Shown here: positions 1 through 8,625 of the stretch, one piece after another
Layout: each line of letters opens with the position of its first letter
Numbering within the stretch: position 1 is the stretch's first letter
Source: Candidatus Bathyarchaeota archaeon
GTDB lineage: Archaea > Thermoproteota > Bathyarchaeia > 40CM-2-53-6 > JALHTG01
NCBI GenBank assembly: GCA_022865705.1
Contig: JALHTG010000053.1
Location: 1 to 59,245, forward strand
Direction of reading: 5' to 3'
DNA: 59,245 nucleotides
Translations under genes and position numbers: made by a program
Notes under the pieces: model-generated
Database searches by the model: none
What the model saw: only the letters and a program-made list of their open reading frames with translations
Told to the model about the DNA's origin: nothing

Positions 1-68
1 CCTGTTCTCCAATCATCCAACTTCCTGCGAACGATCCATCTCCTTCTCTTCAGAACCCTATCAACCAT
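1..68 (-). CDS. partial outward-facing ORF, N-terminus only (left copy)
   Basis: On the minus strand an ATG at 66-68 opens a frame that runs off the contig after 22 codons. The peptide is very basic (MVDRVLKRRRW, then IVRRKLDDWRT). The same start is repeated at the right end (59190-59245), pointing outward there too. The only difference in the shared part is TTG versus TTA, both Leu, which supports a translated frame. The family is not recognised. A multi-copy gene such as an insertion-sequence transposase would explain why an assembly stops here, but nothing in 22 residues proves it. Confidence 0.4.
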   Translation of the reverse strand, partial: MVDRVLKRRRWIVRRKLDDWRT

Positions 69-141
69 CACACACCCACACGTCCATCTAATTCCAAATT
101 CGAACTCTTTTTATCACTGACACATGTGGGTGGATAGTTCA
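13..141. repeat. left copy of 129-bp contig-end inverted repeat
   Basis: Positions 13-141 are the reverse complement of 59117-59245 with one mismatch (C at 18, against A at 59240, where T would pair as identical). The stretch 19-141 is a perfect 123-base match. Similarity stops abruptly at 142/59116. The repeat covers the start codon and leader of an outward ORF. It also has an A/T-rich element (ctttttatc, about 109-117) that could serve as a TATA box in either direction. A dispersed repeat such as an insertion-sequence end, a duplicated gene, or a true terminal inverted repeat would all fit. Confidence 0.93.
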
Positions 142-163
142 ACAGCAGCTACGCCCCGAAAGA

Positions 164-173
164 CTTAAATATC
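164..173 (+). promoter_or_regulatory. TATA box of the TFB gene
   Basis: The sequence cttaaatatc is a good archaeal TATA element. It predicts transcription start near 195, about 60 bases before the favoured ATG at 257. It lies just inside the repeat boundary and is not part of the repeat. Confidence 0.6.
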
Positions 174-256
174 ACATACATGAGCTTTTGGTACGCTTCG
201 GGCCAGAGACGCCGATTCTCACTTCGATCGCTATCGGGCTTTTGCACGGTACCGGG

Positions 257-1282
257 ATGAAGCGAATGAATATGATGGCTCTAGACCCGAACATCGACGA
301 GGAGAGTGGGAAAATGGGTGTGACAAAAGGTAAGATTAGTACCCCGAGAGGTAAGATTGGTCTTGAAAGAAATCGCGCTGGCTTGGTCAGCCACTGCCCT
401 GAATGCGGAAGTGACCATTTGGTCGAAGACTATGACCAGGGCGAGGTGATATGCCAGGCGTGTGGTTTAGTCCTGAGTGAACACGCAATGGATCGGGGGC
501 CGGAGTGGAGAGCTTTCACCAAAGAGGAAAGAGACCAGCGCGGAAGAGTGGGCATACCCATCTCATATTCTATTCACGACAAAGGTCTGTCTACCGTCAT
601 AGACCGCGTCAACCGTGATGCCTACGGTAGACAACTTCCACTGTCTACAAGACTCCAAATGCTGAAGCTTCGCAAATGGCAAATTAGGACGCGCGTGCAC
701 TCTTCAGCGGACAGAAATCTAGCTCAAGCAATGGCTGAGCTCGATAGGCTCACCGATAGGCTTCACATTCCCGCGTCCATCAAAGAGCGGGCGGCAATTG
801 TTTACAGGAAGGCGTTGGATAGTGGGCTTGTAAGAGGAAGATCGATAGCCGCAATCGCCGCGGCTTCACTCTATGCTGCATGTAGAGCCTCAGAGACTCC
901 GCGCACCCTGAAAGAGGTCTCTGCTGCATCCAGGATACGAAAGAAAGACGTTGCGAGATGCTACAGACTTCTCCTGCGTGAGCTTGAAATGAAAATGCCG
1001 GTGGAAGATCCAATCCGATGCATATCCAAGATTGCCAACAAAGTCGGCATGGCAACACAGACTGAGAGAAGAGCCATCAAAATCCTCGAACAGGCAAAGA
1101 TACTGGGAATAGTGGCCGGAAAGGATCCGATGGGACTAGCTGCGGCTGCTCTATACGTGGCCTGCGTCTTGGAAGGCGAGAAGAAGACTCAGAAAGAGAT
1201 CGCCGAAGTAGCGAATGTTACAGAGGTCACCGTGAGAAATCGCTACAAGGGTCTGAAGGATGCGCTTCATCTGAACGTCTGA
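257..1282 (+). CDS. tfb: transcription initiation factor TFB
   Basis: This is the archaeal TFIIB homologue, which binds TBP-TATA complexes and recruits RNA polymerase. The N-terminal zinc ribbon is CPECG followed by CQACG. The B-finger follows (DRGPEWRAF) and then two cyclin-like repeats. The C-terminal end has a helix-turn-helix-like KEIAEVANVTEVTVRNRY that contacts the BRE. The product is 341 residues from ATG 257, a usual TFB length. A TTG at 188 would add 23 residues but lies ahead of the predicted transcript start. ATGs at 266, 272, 275 and 314 are other options. Confidence 0.95.
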   Translation: MKRMNMMALDPNIDEESGKMGVTKGKISTPRGKIGLERNRAGLVSHCPECGSDHLVEDYDQGEVICQACGLVLSEHAMDRGPEWRAFTKEERDQRGRVGIPISYSIHDKGLSTVIDRVNRDAYGRQLPLSTRLQMLKLRKWQIRTRVHSSADRNLAQAMAELDRLTDRLHIPASIKERAAIVYRKALDSGLVRGRSIAAIAAASLYAACRASETPRTLKEVSAASRIRKKDVARCYRLLLRELEMKMPVEDPIRCISKIANKVGMATQTERRAIKILEQAKILGIVAGKDPMGLAAAALYVACVLEGEKKTQKEIAEVANVTEVTVRNRYKGLKDALHLNV

Positions 1283-1361
1283 CCGTCTTCCCCGTTCCTC
1301 TTTTCAGGTGTGCTCGACACACACCGCGCTTGTAGATCGAAGCCTTATGATATGATGGGAT

Positions 1362-2069
1362 TTGAGCCAACGCAAGATTCCAGGGATTCTTGGTGGAATG
1401 GGTCCGGAAGCCACGATTGACCTCTTCGCGAAAATTGTTCGGTCCACGAAGGCTTCAAGAGATCAAGATCATCTCAGAATCATAGTCGACAATAACCCCA
1501 AGATACCTGATCGACAGAAGGCAATCCTTGGAGGCGGGCCTTCACCACTGCCCTTCTTGGTAAAGACGGCAAGGAATCTAGAGGCTGCTGGCGCAGATTT
1601 CATAGTTATGCCATGCAACACAGCCCATTACTGGATTGAAGAAATGAGGAAATCTGTGAGAATCCCGATTGTTGACATGATCAAAGAAACAGCTGAAGAG
1701 ATAGCAAAATCATATCCATCATTGAGAACTGTTGGTATCCTTGCAGCAACAGGGACGGTGCAATCAGGGCTATATCAGCGGCACTTGAATCGTGTAGGAA
1801 TCAAATCAGTTACTCCTTCAAATGAGGATCAAATGGCCTTGATGCAGGTGATCTACTCGGTGAAGGCAGGTGACCTATTGCGGTGTTCTGCTGCCGCGGT
1901 CCAAGTAGGCCGAAGGACTGTTGACGCAGGGGCCGAAGTAGTCATTGCGGGGTGTACAGAGATCCCCCTAGTCCTAACACCTGGAGATCTGCCTGTGCCT
2001 CTCGTCGACGCAACACAGGTATTGGCTGCTCGAACTATTGAGATTGCCCAGGGATCGCTTTCGCTATAG
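1362..2069 (+). CDS. aspartate/glutamate racemase family protein
   Basis: This is a PLP-independent amino-acid racemase with a two-cysteine mechanism. The N-terminal GILGGMGPEAT motif, the first catalytic cysteine in MPCNTAHYW and the second in AGCTEIPLVL are all present. The length of 235 residues is typical. The start is TTG at 1362, the only start ahead of the conserved GILGG. The last six bases overlap the end of the convergent zinc-protein gene. Substrate (Asp, Glu or another acid) cannot be decided from sequence. Confidence 0.88.
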   Translation: MSQRKIPGILGGMGPEATIDLFAKIVRSTKASRDQDHLRIIVDNNPKIPDRQKAILGGGPSPLPFLVKTARNLEAAGADFIVMPCNTAHYWIEEMRKSVRIPIVDMIKETAEEIAKSYPSLRTVGILAATGTVQSGLYQRHLNRVGIKSVTPSNEDQMALMQVIYSVKAGDLLRCSAAAVQVGRRTVDAGAEVVIAGCTEIPLVLTPGDLPVPLVDATQVLAARTIEIAQGSLSL

Positions 2070-2267
2070 GCGTCTTCCGGAGTCTTCTTGTGCTTCAAGA
2101 ACGATGTATCCTGAATATCCACATTTCTTGCACAAGAATCTCGTCGGGAGGATGACTCCGTCGAACACAGTGGACGCTTGAAGGCTACTATCCCCACACC
2201 CTGGGCAGATCTTCACGTTTCCCCTTCGGCTTTTCATGTTTCGAAGGGTCTCAAAGAGGTCTTCCAA
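2064..2267 (-). CDS. small zinc-ribbon protein
   Basis: A 67-residue protein with two paired-cysteine knuckles, CPGCG near residue 22 and CKKCG near residue 46, forming one zinc ribbon. The preceding RRMKSRRG-like basic stretch (NMKSRRGN) suggests nucleic-acid or protein binding. It lies 30 bases downstream of aIF1 on the same strand and is probably cotranscribed with it. The function is unknown to me. The frame ends overlapping the racemase stop on the other strand. Confidence 0.65.
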   Translation of the reverse strand: MEDLFETLRNMKSRRGNVKICPGCGDSSLQASTVFDGVILPTRFLCKKCGYSGYIVLEAQEDSGRRL

Positions 2268-2297
2268 GCATTCCGTTCCTTCTGAACACCGCGTCTA

Positions 2298-2606
2298 CTA
2301 GTGAACCTCTATGCTGGCTGCAGGAAAACCATAGTCGACAAGCAGCTTTCTGACCTTGTCTCTATGATCCCCCTGGAGCATAACCACACTATCTTTCACT
2401 GTTCCGCCACAGGCACAAAGGGCCTTCAATTTGGAGGCGAGTTGACCAAGGTCAACACTTCGTGCGTCAACCCCCTCGACAACAGTCAGGCTCTTTCCCC
2501 ATTTCCTGGTCTCAAGACGAACTTTGACTCGCTGCTGCTCCATGCTGATTGTGCTGCACACACAAAGATCCTTAGGTAGACCGCAAACCCCACAAACTTC
2601 TGCCAT
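2298..2606 (-). CDS. translation initiation factor aIF1 (SUI1 family)
   Basis: The 102-residue protein has the archaeal aIF1 layout. The N-terminal cysteine cluster is CGVCGLPKDLCVC. The SUI1 fold follows: KWGKSLTVVEGVD, the CACGGTVKD loop, then the GDHRDKVRKLL helix. aIF1 binds the small ribosomal subunit at the P site and enforces start-codon fidelity. This is relevant here because several genes in this window seem to use ATC or ATT starts. A TATA box lies 55-63 bases upstream. Confidence 0.95.
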   Translation of the reverse strand: MAEVCGVCGLPKDLCVCSTISMEQQRVKVRLETRKWGKSLTVVEGVDARSVDLGQLASKLKALCACGGTVKDSVVMLQGDHRDKVRKLLVDYGFPAASIEVH

Positions 2607-2660
2607 GCTTATGCTCTTTTGCTCCTATCTTTTCTCCAACTTCGGTAACTCTCGCATTAG

Positions 2661-2669
2661 TATTTAAGG
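2661..2669 (-). promoter_or_regulatory. TATA box for aIF1 and the zinc protein
   Basis: On the minus strand the bases read ccttaaata. This predicts a transcript start near 2635 and a leader of about 30 bases before the aIF1 ATG. Confidence 0.55.
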
Positions 2670-2723
2670 CTACCCGGGCATCCTGGCCAATGCTAGGTTC
2701 AAAATGATTTGTGACGTGGCACT

Positions 2724-3164
2724 TCATCTGCTGCGAACATGTTGCTTTCTCACTAGTACTCTGCCAGCGTCACCGTTGACTTCGACCCAGTCTCCCGTCT
2801 CGATGATTCCAATAGGATCTTTGTCAAGTCTATCGACGAGGGGGATGCCTGCCAGGACACATCCTCCTATGATTATCGGTTCGCTTTCAACGTTTACCAT
2901 ACCGATTGGAGCCACGCCGTACTTTCGCAACCCGTAGATTACATACGATCCAACAGTGCTCCCCTTTCCTCGTGGGAATACAAACACCTTTCCCGCTATG
3001 CTTTGGCCCCGAAGCTCGTGGTTGTGTTCGATTACAATACCGGTTCTAGGATCTATTCCACCGAAAAACGACATTGACTGCTTACTCACGACCGCCTTTC
3101 CAAAAGCCTGGCCGCCTACGATCTTTCTGCCGTTCATTATCAGCTCAGGAGAACGCATATTCAA
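2724..3164 (-). CDS. phosphomevalonate dehydratase small subunit (aconitase X swivel, DUF126)
   Basis: This 146-residue protein is the swivelling domain of the aconitase X family. Family features are GGQAFGKAVVS near the N-terminus, the GKVFVFPRGKGSTVGSYV segment and the IIETGDWVEVNGDAG end. With the large subunit it forms the [4Fe-4S] enzyme that converts mevalonate 5-phosphate to trans-anhydromevalonate 5-phosphate in the archaeal mevalonate pathway. Its ATG lies inside the end of the large-subunit frame (20-base overlap), which implies translational coupling. Confidence 0.88.
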   Translation of the reverse strand: MNMRSPELIMNGRKIVGGQAFGKAVVSKQSMSFFGGIDPRTGIVIEHNHELRGQSIAGKVFVFPRGKGSTVGSYVIYGLRKYGVAPIGMVNVESEPIIIGGCVLAGIPLVDRLDKDPIGIIETGDWVEVNGDAGRVLVRKQHVRSR

Positions 3165-4317
3165 TACACTTCTCGAGACTCATAAGACGGGTTTCCACTC
3201 GGTTCAACGATCGCAGGTAGTGAGCCGCCTTACACGAGTTCGTAACGATGCCATCCATTCCCAGTTCTGCCATCGGAGAGACCACAATGCAGGTGTCGCA
3301 GATCACCCTGCCTCCCGTCTCTTAAATCATGGCGACATACCCCTGTTGCTGAGCTGCGTCGCGGACATAACGAGACGTGAAACACCATAGTTTTTTCGTC
3401 GTTTTTCTGCCTGAGGCCAGATTGGCGATCAGCTTCAACTCGTCTAGACTAAGATGGGGGCATCCCAATGCTACATGCTGAAAGTCCTCATTGGATGAGA
3501 GCAGGCGATCAATCTCTGAGAGCTGATCTTTATTGATGCTCACCGTTTCCATTTGCTCGTTCTGGCCATTTCCATCCCACACAAACATTGAGATCGATCC
3601 GGATGCCGCCATGCTCGCGCAAAGAGCCTTCAACCTATCGTGCGATGAGGCCTTTGGTAAGCCCTTGATCTTCGGAACAGAAGATGCCAGGCTTCTGCCC
3701 ATCCAGTACCCAAGAAGACTATAGTCCAGATCGGTGTTCAACTTGCACTCGAGGTTGACCAGATGTGTAGGTCTTCTTTCTTCCTCCACGTGCATCCCAT
3801 AAAGCGGAGACAGTCCAAGGATCGAACTGGCCAGCGCTGTTGGCCCTCCCTCTCTATTGGTACGAGCGCCGAGAACAGAGTTGGCGAATACGACTGCTGA
3901 GGATTCTGCCCATGCTATGTGCTCTGCCTTGAGAGGCGCACCCTTTCCGTGATATGGAATACACGTACAGGTCGGCTCAACCTTCATCGACTTGAAGCAC
4001 TGCATAATCTCAAATTGCTTTTCTGCAAACTCTCTAGGGACTCTCAGTTCCTTCCATCGAGCGAGATCCATTCCCGCAGGGTTAAGCATAGCTCGTATTG
4101 TCGCCACTGCGCCACCCGAGCTGATTTCCTTCAGAAAGTCTAAACCTGGTTCTCCAATGGTTTTGTATGAGACCCCAGATATCTGAGCGCTGCGAACTTT
4201 GATCATCCTTGGAGCTTGATATGCATCTCCGATTGCGGCAAGCAGTTTCATTGCAAGCTGTCTTGCCTGTCCTTCTTCCCCATCAAGGATTCTTTCCTCC
4301 GACTTTGTCAGGTACAA
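3145..4317 (-). CDS. phosphomevalonate dehydratase large subunit, interrupted by an in-frame TAA
   Basis: Catalytic aconitase X domain. Visible motifs are the cysteine-rich CTCIPYHGKGAPLK, the NSVLGARTNREGG loop and the ALGCPHLS cysteine. After 331 codons a TAA (3322-3324) stops the frame. The same frame then continues for 58 codons to TGA at 3145-3147 with clear family sequence: ETGGRVICDTCIVVSP, then GIVTNSCKAAHYL. The DTC motif, expected to supply an iron-sulfur ligand, lies after the stop. The extended frame overlaps the small-subunit gene as expected for an intact operon. The stop could be a nonsense mutation (GAA to TAA is one step), a sequencing error or readthrough. The uninterrupted part alone is 3322-4317. 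Confidence 0.85.
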
Positions 4318-4325
4318 AATAACGA

Positions 4326-5681
4326 TTATCCTCTCTCGGGTATCCTCGCTTTCTCGAATTTGTCTTTGCTCTTAGAGAATGATCTCGTGGCGTCTAGCCC
4401 CATCTTTGCCCCGATCTGTGAGTTTTGATCCGACGAAGGATCAAGAGATGATGATCTAATGTTGTCCACAACAACCAGTCCCTTGTCGGCCCTGAACCTG
4501 GTGGCGATTGCCCACTCCACGTCGAGCGGATTGTCAACATCGATGTCTTCATCCACCACCACAACGTGCTTGAGTGAGGGATGAGCTCCAAACGTAGCAA
4601 GTATTGCGGCTTTTCCATCGCCCTCACTCTGCTTGTGTATAGACACAATGGCATGAAGCCATCCGCCTCCCCCCGACGTGAGAGAAACCCGATTCAACCC
4701 AGGAAGGGTTGCTCTGACAGCGTTCCATATTCGTGCTTCGTATGGGAGACCCATGAGCAGCTTGTGCTCAGCACCAGCGGGGAGAAGGCCTTGGAACAGG
4801 AACTCTCTCCTATGCATCATGCCCACTATCTCAACTACAGGTTGCTTTCGCACGACATCGTATGTGCCGGTTAGGTCGACGAAAGGTCCCTCATCTACCT
4901 CTTTGTCCAAGAGTATTTTTCCTTCAAGCACTATCTCAGAATCAGCAGGTGCCGTGGCGGTGACTTTCGTGCATTGAATGAGCGATAGTCTGCCTCCCAT
5001 CAACGCGTTAGCAACGCCGTATTCGCTTACGCCGAATGGGGCAGGTGATGAGGCCGCGATCAGAACGGAAGGATGATGCCCCAGAGATATGGCCACGTCC
5101 AGGGTCTTCCTTGCGTCGCGTTTTGCAAGTTCGCACAGACGATACAAATGTCGAGGAACTATTCGTATCGCTACATGTCTATCGTCGAGGACCATCATTC
5201 TGTGCATAGAGACGTTCTCGATTTTCTGGTCAGCTGATCTTGCCGAGACGATGGCTGAAGTTAGGTATGGAGCTGGATCTTTCTCGTAGTGTTTCAGGAT
5301 TGGTAGTCTGGTGAGCTTTGGTTCTGCTTTGATCTCGGCCACTGGTCCGTCGCCCTTTATGTCCGGAACTACTGGATGTGCAATCGAGTGAGTGATCGTC
5401 TCATATAGGATTCCTTCGGGAATGTGCATCAGTGACGCCACACGTTTCTTTGTTGGACATGTGCCGGATACTACCTTGCTCTCGAAGCCTTCAATCGTTT
5501 CGAAAAGAAGGGCAGGACCGCTATCGAACTGCCTCATGAACCTGGCGACATCAAAGACCGTTCTGACTGGCTTCTCTATTCTCTTAAGTTCACCCAGTTC
5601 GTCCAGCATCTTGATTGTCGTTCTAAGATCCATCGCATCTCCAGCTTCATCAGATGTCTTCCTACTACCGAGCATACCCAT
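4326..5681 (-). CDS. UbiD-family decarboxylase, probable trans-anhydromevalonate 5-phosphate decarboxylase
   Basis: A 451-residue UbiD homologue, a class that uses prenylated FMN. It carries GPALLFE, the HPSVLIAASSPAPFG region, VTSGGGGWLHAIVSI-like sequence (SLTSGGGGWLHAIVSI), and DEDIDVDNPLDVEWAIATR with the acidic residues of the active site. In the archaeal mevalonate pathway a UbiD protein decarboxylates trans-anhydromevalonate phosphate to isopentenyl phosphate. Adjacency to both phosphomevalonate dehydratase subunits (8-base gap) makes that role likely. Two starts compete: ATG 5681, near-leaderless behind acttaagg at 5703-5710, and ATG 5633, which has a GGAG and begins the conserved MDLRTT. 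Confidence 0.88.
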   Translation of the reverse strand: MGMLGSRKTSDEAGDAMDLRTTIKMLDELGELKRIEKPVRTVFDVARFMRQFDSGPALLFETIEGFESKVVSGTCPTKKRVASLMHIPEGILYETITHSIAHPVVPDIKGDGPVAEIKAEPKLTRLPILKHYEKDPAPYLTSAIVSARSADQKIENVSMHRMMVLDDRHVAIRIVPRHLYRLCELAKRDARKTLDVAISLGHHPSVLIAASSPAPFGVSEYGVANALMGGRLSLIQCTKVTATAPADSEIVLEGKILLDKEVDEGPFVDLTGTYDVVRKQPVVEIVGMMHRREFLFQGLLPAGAEHKLLMGLPYEARIWNAVRATLPGLNRVSLTSGGGGWLHAIVSIHKQSEGDGKAAILATFGAHPSLKHVVVVDEDIDVDNPLDVEWAIATRFRADKGLVVVDNIRSSSLDPSSDQNSQIGAKMGLDATRSFSKSKDKFEKARIPERG

Positions 5682-5796
5682 TGTAGCCTTAATCTATTCG
5701 CCCTTAAGTGTTCTCTTCTCACATGAAAGGCGAAACGACGACTATCAGGCACGCACTGGTCTGTCGTTCGTCAGCTCGCCCTTCTCAACCACTTCT

Positions 5797-6402
5797 TCAG
5801 GCCCAACGTATTTCTGGTTTCTTCAGAACCCCATATGTTAGAACGATCGCTCCCACGATTGCCAGGCCTGCCGCTCCGTATGCTAGGGTGTAGTCTGTCC
5901 GAAGTTCCTTTGTGATTTTCACGTATTGGTAGCGCACGGCCAAGGAAACTTCTCTTCTGACGGTCGAGTAGTAGTTGTCAAAAACGAAGTAGTATGTGTC
6001 GTTCTTCGCAGTTGTGAAGCTAAAGTCGAATCGAGTGGGCGCCTGTCCTATCTCCACAAGATACTTCACGCCGGGTTGTCTGCTCTTCCAGCCTTCGAAA
6101 TTCATGCTGTCGAGCACCAGGAAGTTCATATCGTTTGATTTGCCATAATCCACGATAGAAGCTGTCCCATTACCTGCGACAATAGTCGCTCCCTCAAACC
6201 TGAAGCTGTGGAACCAAAAGTCTCGCTCCTTTACGTCCACGCCAACCTGGAACGTGTCCACTATGTTGGTGGGTACGTCTTTGAAGTAAGTCTGAGTCCC
6301 ATATTGCGTCCCCAAAACCCCAAGGAGCACAAGAATCGCTCCAGCTACAGTAGGCCCTATTCTCACCCTGCTCACCGAAAGACCATATTCAGATGTTGCC
6401 AA
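5797..6402 (-). CDS. membrane protein with a GOLD-like beta-sandwich between two TM segments
   Basis: A 201-residue protein with TM segments near residues 18-35 and 170-190 and an extracytoplasmic domain between them. That domain ends with DTYYFVFDNYYSTVRREV, which resembles the FYFVFDN-S motif of GOLD/emp24-type domains. The resemblance is by eye only. It stands alone between the mevalonate operon and the divergent endonuclease Q gene. A membrane anchor presenting a small beta domain outside the cell is the most that can be said. Confidence 0.65.
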   Translation of the reverse strand: MATSEYGLSVSRVRIGPTVAGAILVLLGVLGTQYGTQTYFKDVPTNIVDTFQVGVDVKERDFWFHSFRFEGATIVAGNGTASIVDYGKSNDMNFLVLDSMNFEGWKSRQPGVKYLVEIGQAPTRFDFSFTTAKNDTYYFVFDNYYSTVRREVSLAVRYQYVKITKELRTDYTLAYGAAGLAIVGAIVLTYGVLKKPEIRWA

Positions 6403-6547
6403 CGCCTAAAATGCCTTTTGCACTCTGAGGTGTCGATCGCGAAAAGTGTCCTGCCGCGCGGGTACAGGCTCACGATAAGTCGGTAGAGTCATCATGGCAC
6501 TACGTCCACAAGGCATATGGAAAACCTGATGACTATGGGAGTCATCA

Positions 6548-7852
6548 TTGAGCGAGGCGCCGTTCGTGGTGGAACTTGCCGCAGATCTCCACATACATTC
6601 CAGGTACAGTCGAGCAACTAGCCCGAATATGACTATTCCCGAGATTTCAACATACGCAGAGCTAAAAGGCCTGGGACTTGTTGGAACAGGGGACTTGACC
6701 CATCCGGACTGGAGCAAGGAACTGAGACAACAGCTTGAGGAAGTGGATCATACTGGAATCCTAAGAACAAAAGATCCCAGATTCAAGATTCGCTACGTCA
6801 TAAGCGGCGAAGTCTGCACAGTGTTTGAGGCCGGCAACAAGTCCCGGAAAATCCATCACGTCATCATGGCCCCGAGCTTCGAGGTAGCTGATCAAATCCA
6901 AGATAGACTGAGAAGATTCGGAGACATACGCTCAGACGGAAGGCCGATGCTCACGATGACAGCGGCAGAATTGGTCGAAGAAGCAACATCGTTTTCAAAT
7001 CAAGTCTTCATCTTTCCAGCTCACATATGGACTCCGTGGTTCAGCCTATTCGGATCCATAGGGGGCTTCGACTCTGTTCAGGAATGCTATGAAGATCAGT
7101 CTGACAAAATCGTCGCGGTCGAGACAGGGCTATCGTCTGATCCCCCGATGAACTGGCGCCTCAGCGATCTTGATGGCTTTGCCATCATTTCGAACAGCGA
7201 CGCGCACAGTCCCTGGCCGTGGAGGATCGGCAGAGAAGCGACCTATGTGAATCTTCATGACTTATCGTACTCAGAATTGATTTTCGCAATATCCACGCGC
7301 AAATCCGCCAGAATACAGCTCACTATTGAAACGGATCCTGCGTACGGAAAATATCACTGGACTGGGCACAGAGACTGTCAATTCTCGATATCTGCTCAGG
7401 GTGCCATCAAGCACAAGAACATATGCCCGAAGTGCGGACGAAAACTGACCAAAGGAGTCGATCTACGCGTGGAGGAGCTCGCAGATAGATCCACAAGCTT
7501 TATCCCCGATGCAGGATGCACAAAATTCGTACACCTACTACCTCTGCATGAAGTCATCGCTGCCGCGAGTGGAGGAGCTGAGCCGTCATCCAAGATGGTT
7601 TGGGAAAAGTACAATCGCTTGGTTGGAAAGTTCGGAACAGAGTTCAGAGTCATGCTCGACGTACCAGAGAAAGATCTAGCAGATGAGGTCGGTCTTGCAG
7701 TTGCAGATCTGATCATGAAAGCGCGAAGCAATCGGGTACCTGTGACGCCAGGATATGACGGAACATACGGAAAGATTGCTCTGGGACAATCGGGACCTCA
7801 ACGATCAGAAGTGATGAGAAAGAACAGAACACGACTTGAAGACTACTTTTAG
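6548..7852 (+). CDS. endonuclease Q-like PHP-domain DNA repair nuclease
   Basis: A 434-residue protein that begins with a PHP metal-binding domain: ADLHIHSRYSRATSPNMT, GTGDLTHPDW and later NSDAHSPWPWRIG. A zinc-finger-like segment follows (CQFSISAQGAI, then CPKCG). This is the architecture of archaeal endonuclease Q, which nicks DNA 5' of hypoxanthine, uracil, xanthine and AP sites. The C-terminus TRLEDYF resembles a PCNA-interacting peptide (L-x-x-Y-F). The start is TTG 6548 with GGGAG six bases upstream. There is no repair operon around it. Confidence 0.82.
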   Translation: MSEAPFVVELAADLHIHSRYSRATSPNMTIPEISTYAELKGLGLVGTGDLTHPDWSKELRQQLEEVDHTGILRTKDPRFKIRYVISGEVCTVFEAGNKSRKIHHVIMAPSFEVADQIQDRLRRFGDIRSDGRPMLTMTAAELVEEATSFSNQVFIFPAHIWTPWFSLFGSIGGFDSVQECYEDQSDKIVAVETGLSSDPPMNWRLSDLDGFAIISNSDAHSPWPWRIGREATYVNLHDLSYSELIFAISTRKSARIQLTIETDPAYGKYHWTGHRDCQFSISAQGAIKHKNICPKCGRKLTKGVDLRVEELADRSTSFIPDAGCTKFVHLLPLHEVIAAASGGAEPSSKMVWEKYNRLVGKFGTEFRVMLDVPEKDLADEVGLAVADLIMKARSNRVPVTPGYDGTYGKIALGQSGPQRSEVMRKNRTRLEDYF

Positions 7853-7917
7853 AACCCGTTCTACTTTCGTCAATAATCGAAGGCTGATATGTGAGAAAGA
7901 TCGGGCGCTTTGTCAGT

Positions 7918-8592
7918 CTAGCCTTCTAGTTGGAGGGCGATCGGCTCATCGGTCTTGAGTGGAGTTTGAGCAACAGATTTTTGCCCCGTCGCCTCAGCAG
8001 GCTTTTCTATCTTCTCCATCGCCCTCGACAGGTCCTTCCTTTCCTCAATTAGAGGCTTTAGATTTGGTTCTATTGCGTCGCACGCGACAGTTAGGGCCCT
8101 GTCGTCGACTATGCCTGCCTTGTATTCCATCTTCACGCTTACCAAGAATCTGATCAGGTCGTCGACCTGACGATCAACTTGCCCTGATCGTTTCTTCAAT
8201 CCTTCGATTAGATCTTGTTTTCTACGGTTCAGTTCCTCCAACGTCGTCCCCTGTTTCCTTCGTAGCTCCTCGTAGATGTTCGCCGGTATTTGCCTGTCCT
8301 TCAGCAAATCTCCTAGCGCTTGGATCCTTCGAGTTACACGATCTAGTTCCTTTTGGATGAGTTCTGATGACACCTTCCAGTCCGGAATGAGAACAACCTC
8401 CCCTTTGTTGATGACTATGTGCTCACATAGGTACTGTCCTAGGTTTCCGCTGCCATGTTCGACGTGAAGGGTCTTGAGTTCACCGAAGTCGTCGATCCCG
8501 AGGCCTATGATCTTCCCTATTTTTCTCCCATAGGTATCTTTCAGGTCCTTACCAAGGAAGCTTTTCAGTTCTTCCTCAGAGACGTATGACAA
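7918..8592 (-). CDS. cdvA: CdvA-like protein (second copy)
   Basis: A 224-residue protein with an N-terminal PRC-barrel-like domain (FLGKDLKDTYGRKIGKIIG) and a long charged coiled coil (about residues 75-190). This is the CdvA layout: CdvA polymerises at mid-cell with DNA or membrane and recruits ESCRT-III through a C-terminal peptide. The tail TPLKTDEPIALQLEG may be such a peptide. It is the last gene of the nine-gene Cdv operon, 33 bases after an ESCRT-III gene, so a CdvA-ESCRT-III pair occurs at each end of the operon. Confidence 0.83.
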   Translation of the reverse strand: MSYVSEEELKSFLGKDLKDTYGRKIGKIIGLGIDDFGELKTLHVEHGSGNLGQYLCEHIVINKGEVVLIPDWKVSSELIQKELDRVTRRIQALGDLLKDRQIPANIYEELRRKQGTTLEELNRRKQDLIEGLKKRSGQVDRQVDDLIRFLVSVKMEYKAGIVDDRALTVACDAIEPNLKPLIEERKDLSRAMEKIEKPAEATGQKSVAQTPLKTDEPIALQLEG

Positions 8593-8625
8593 ACACTTTC
8601 CACCTCCTGTCCTCTCGTTGAGCTC

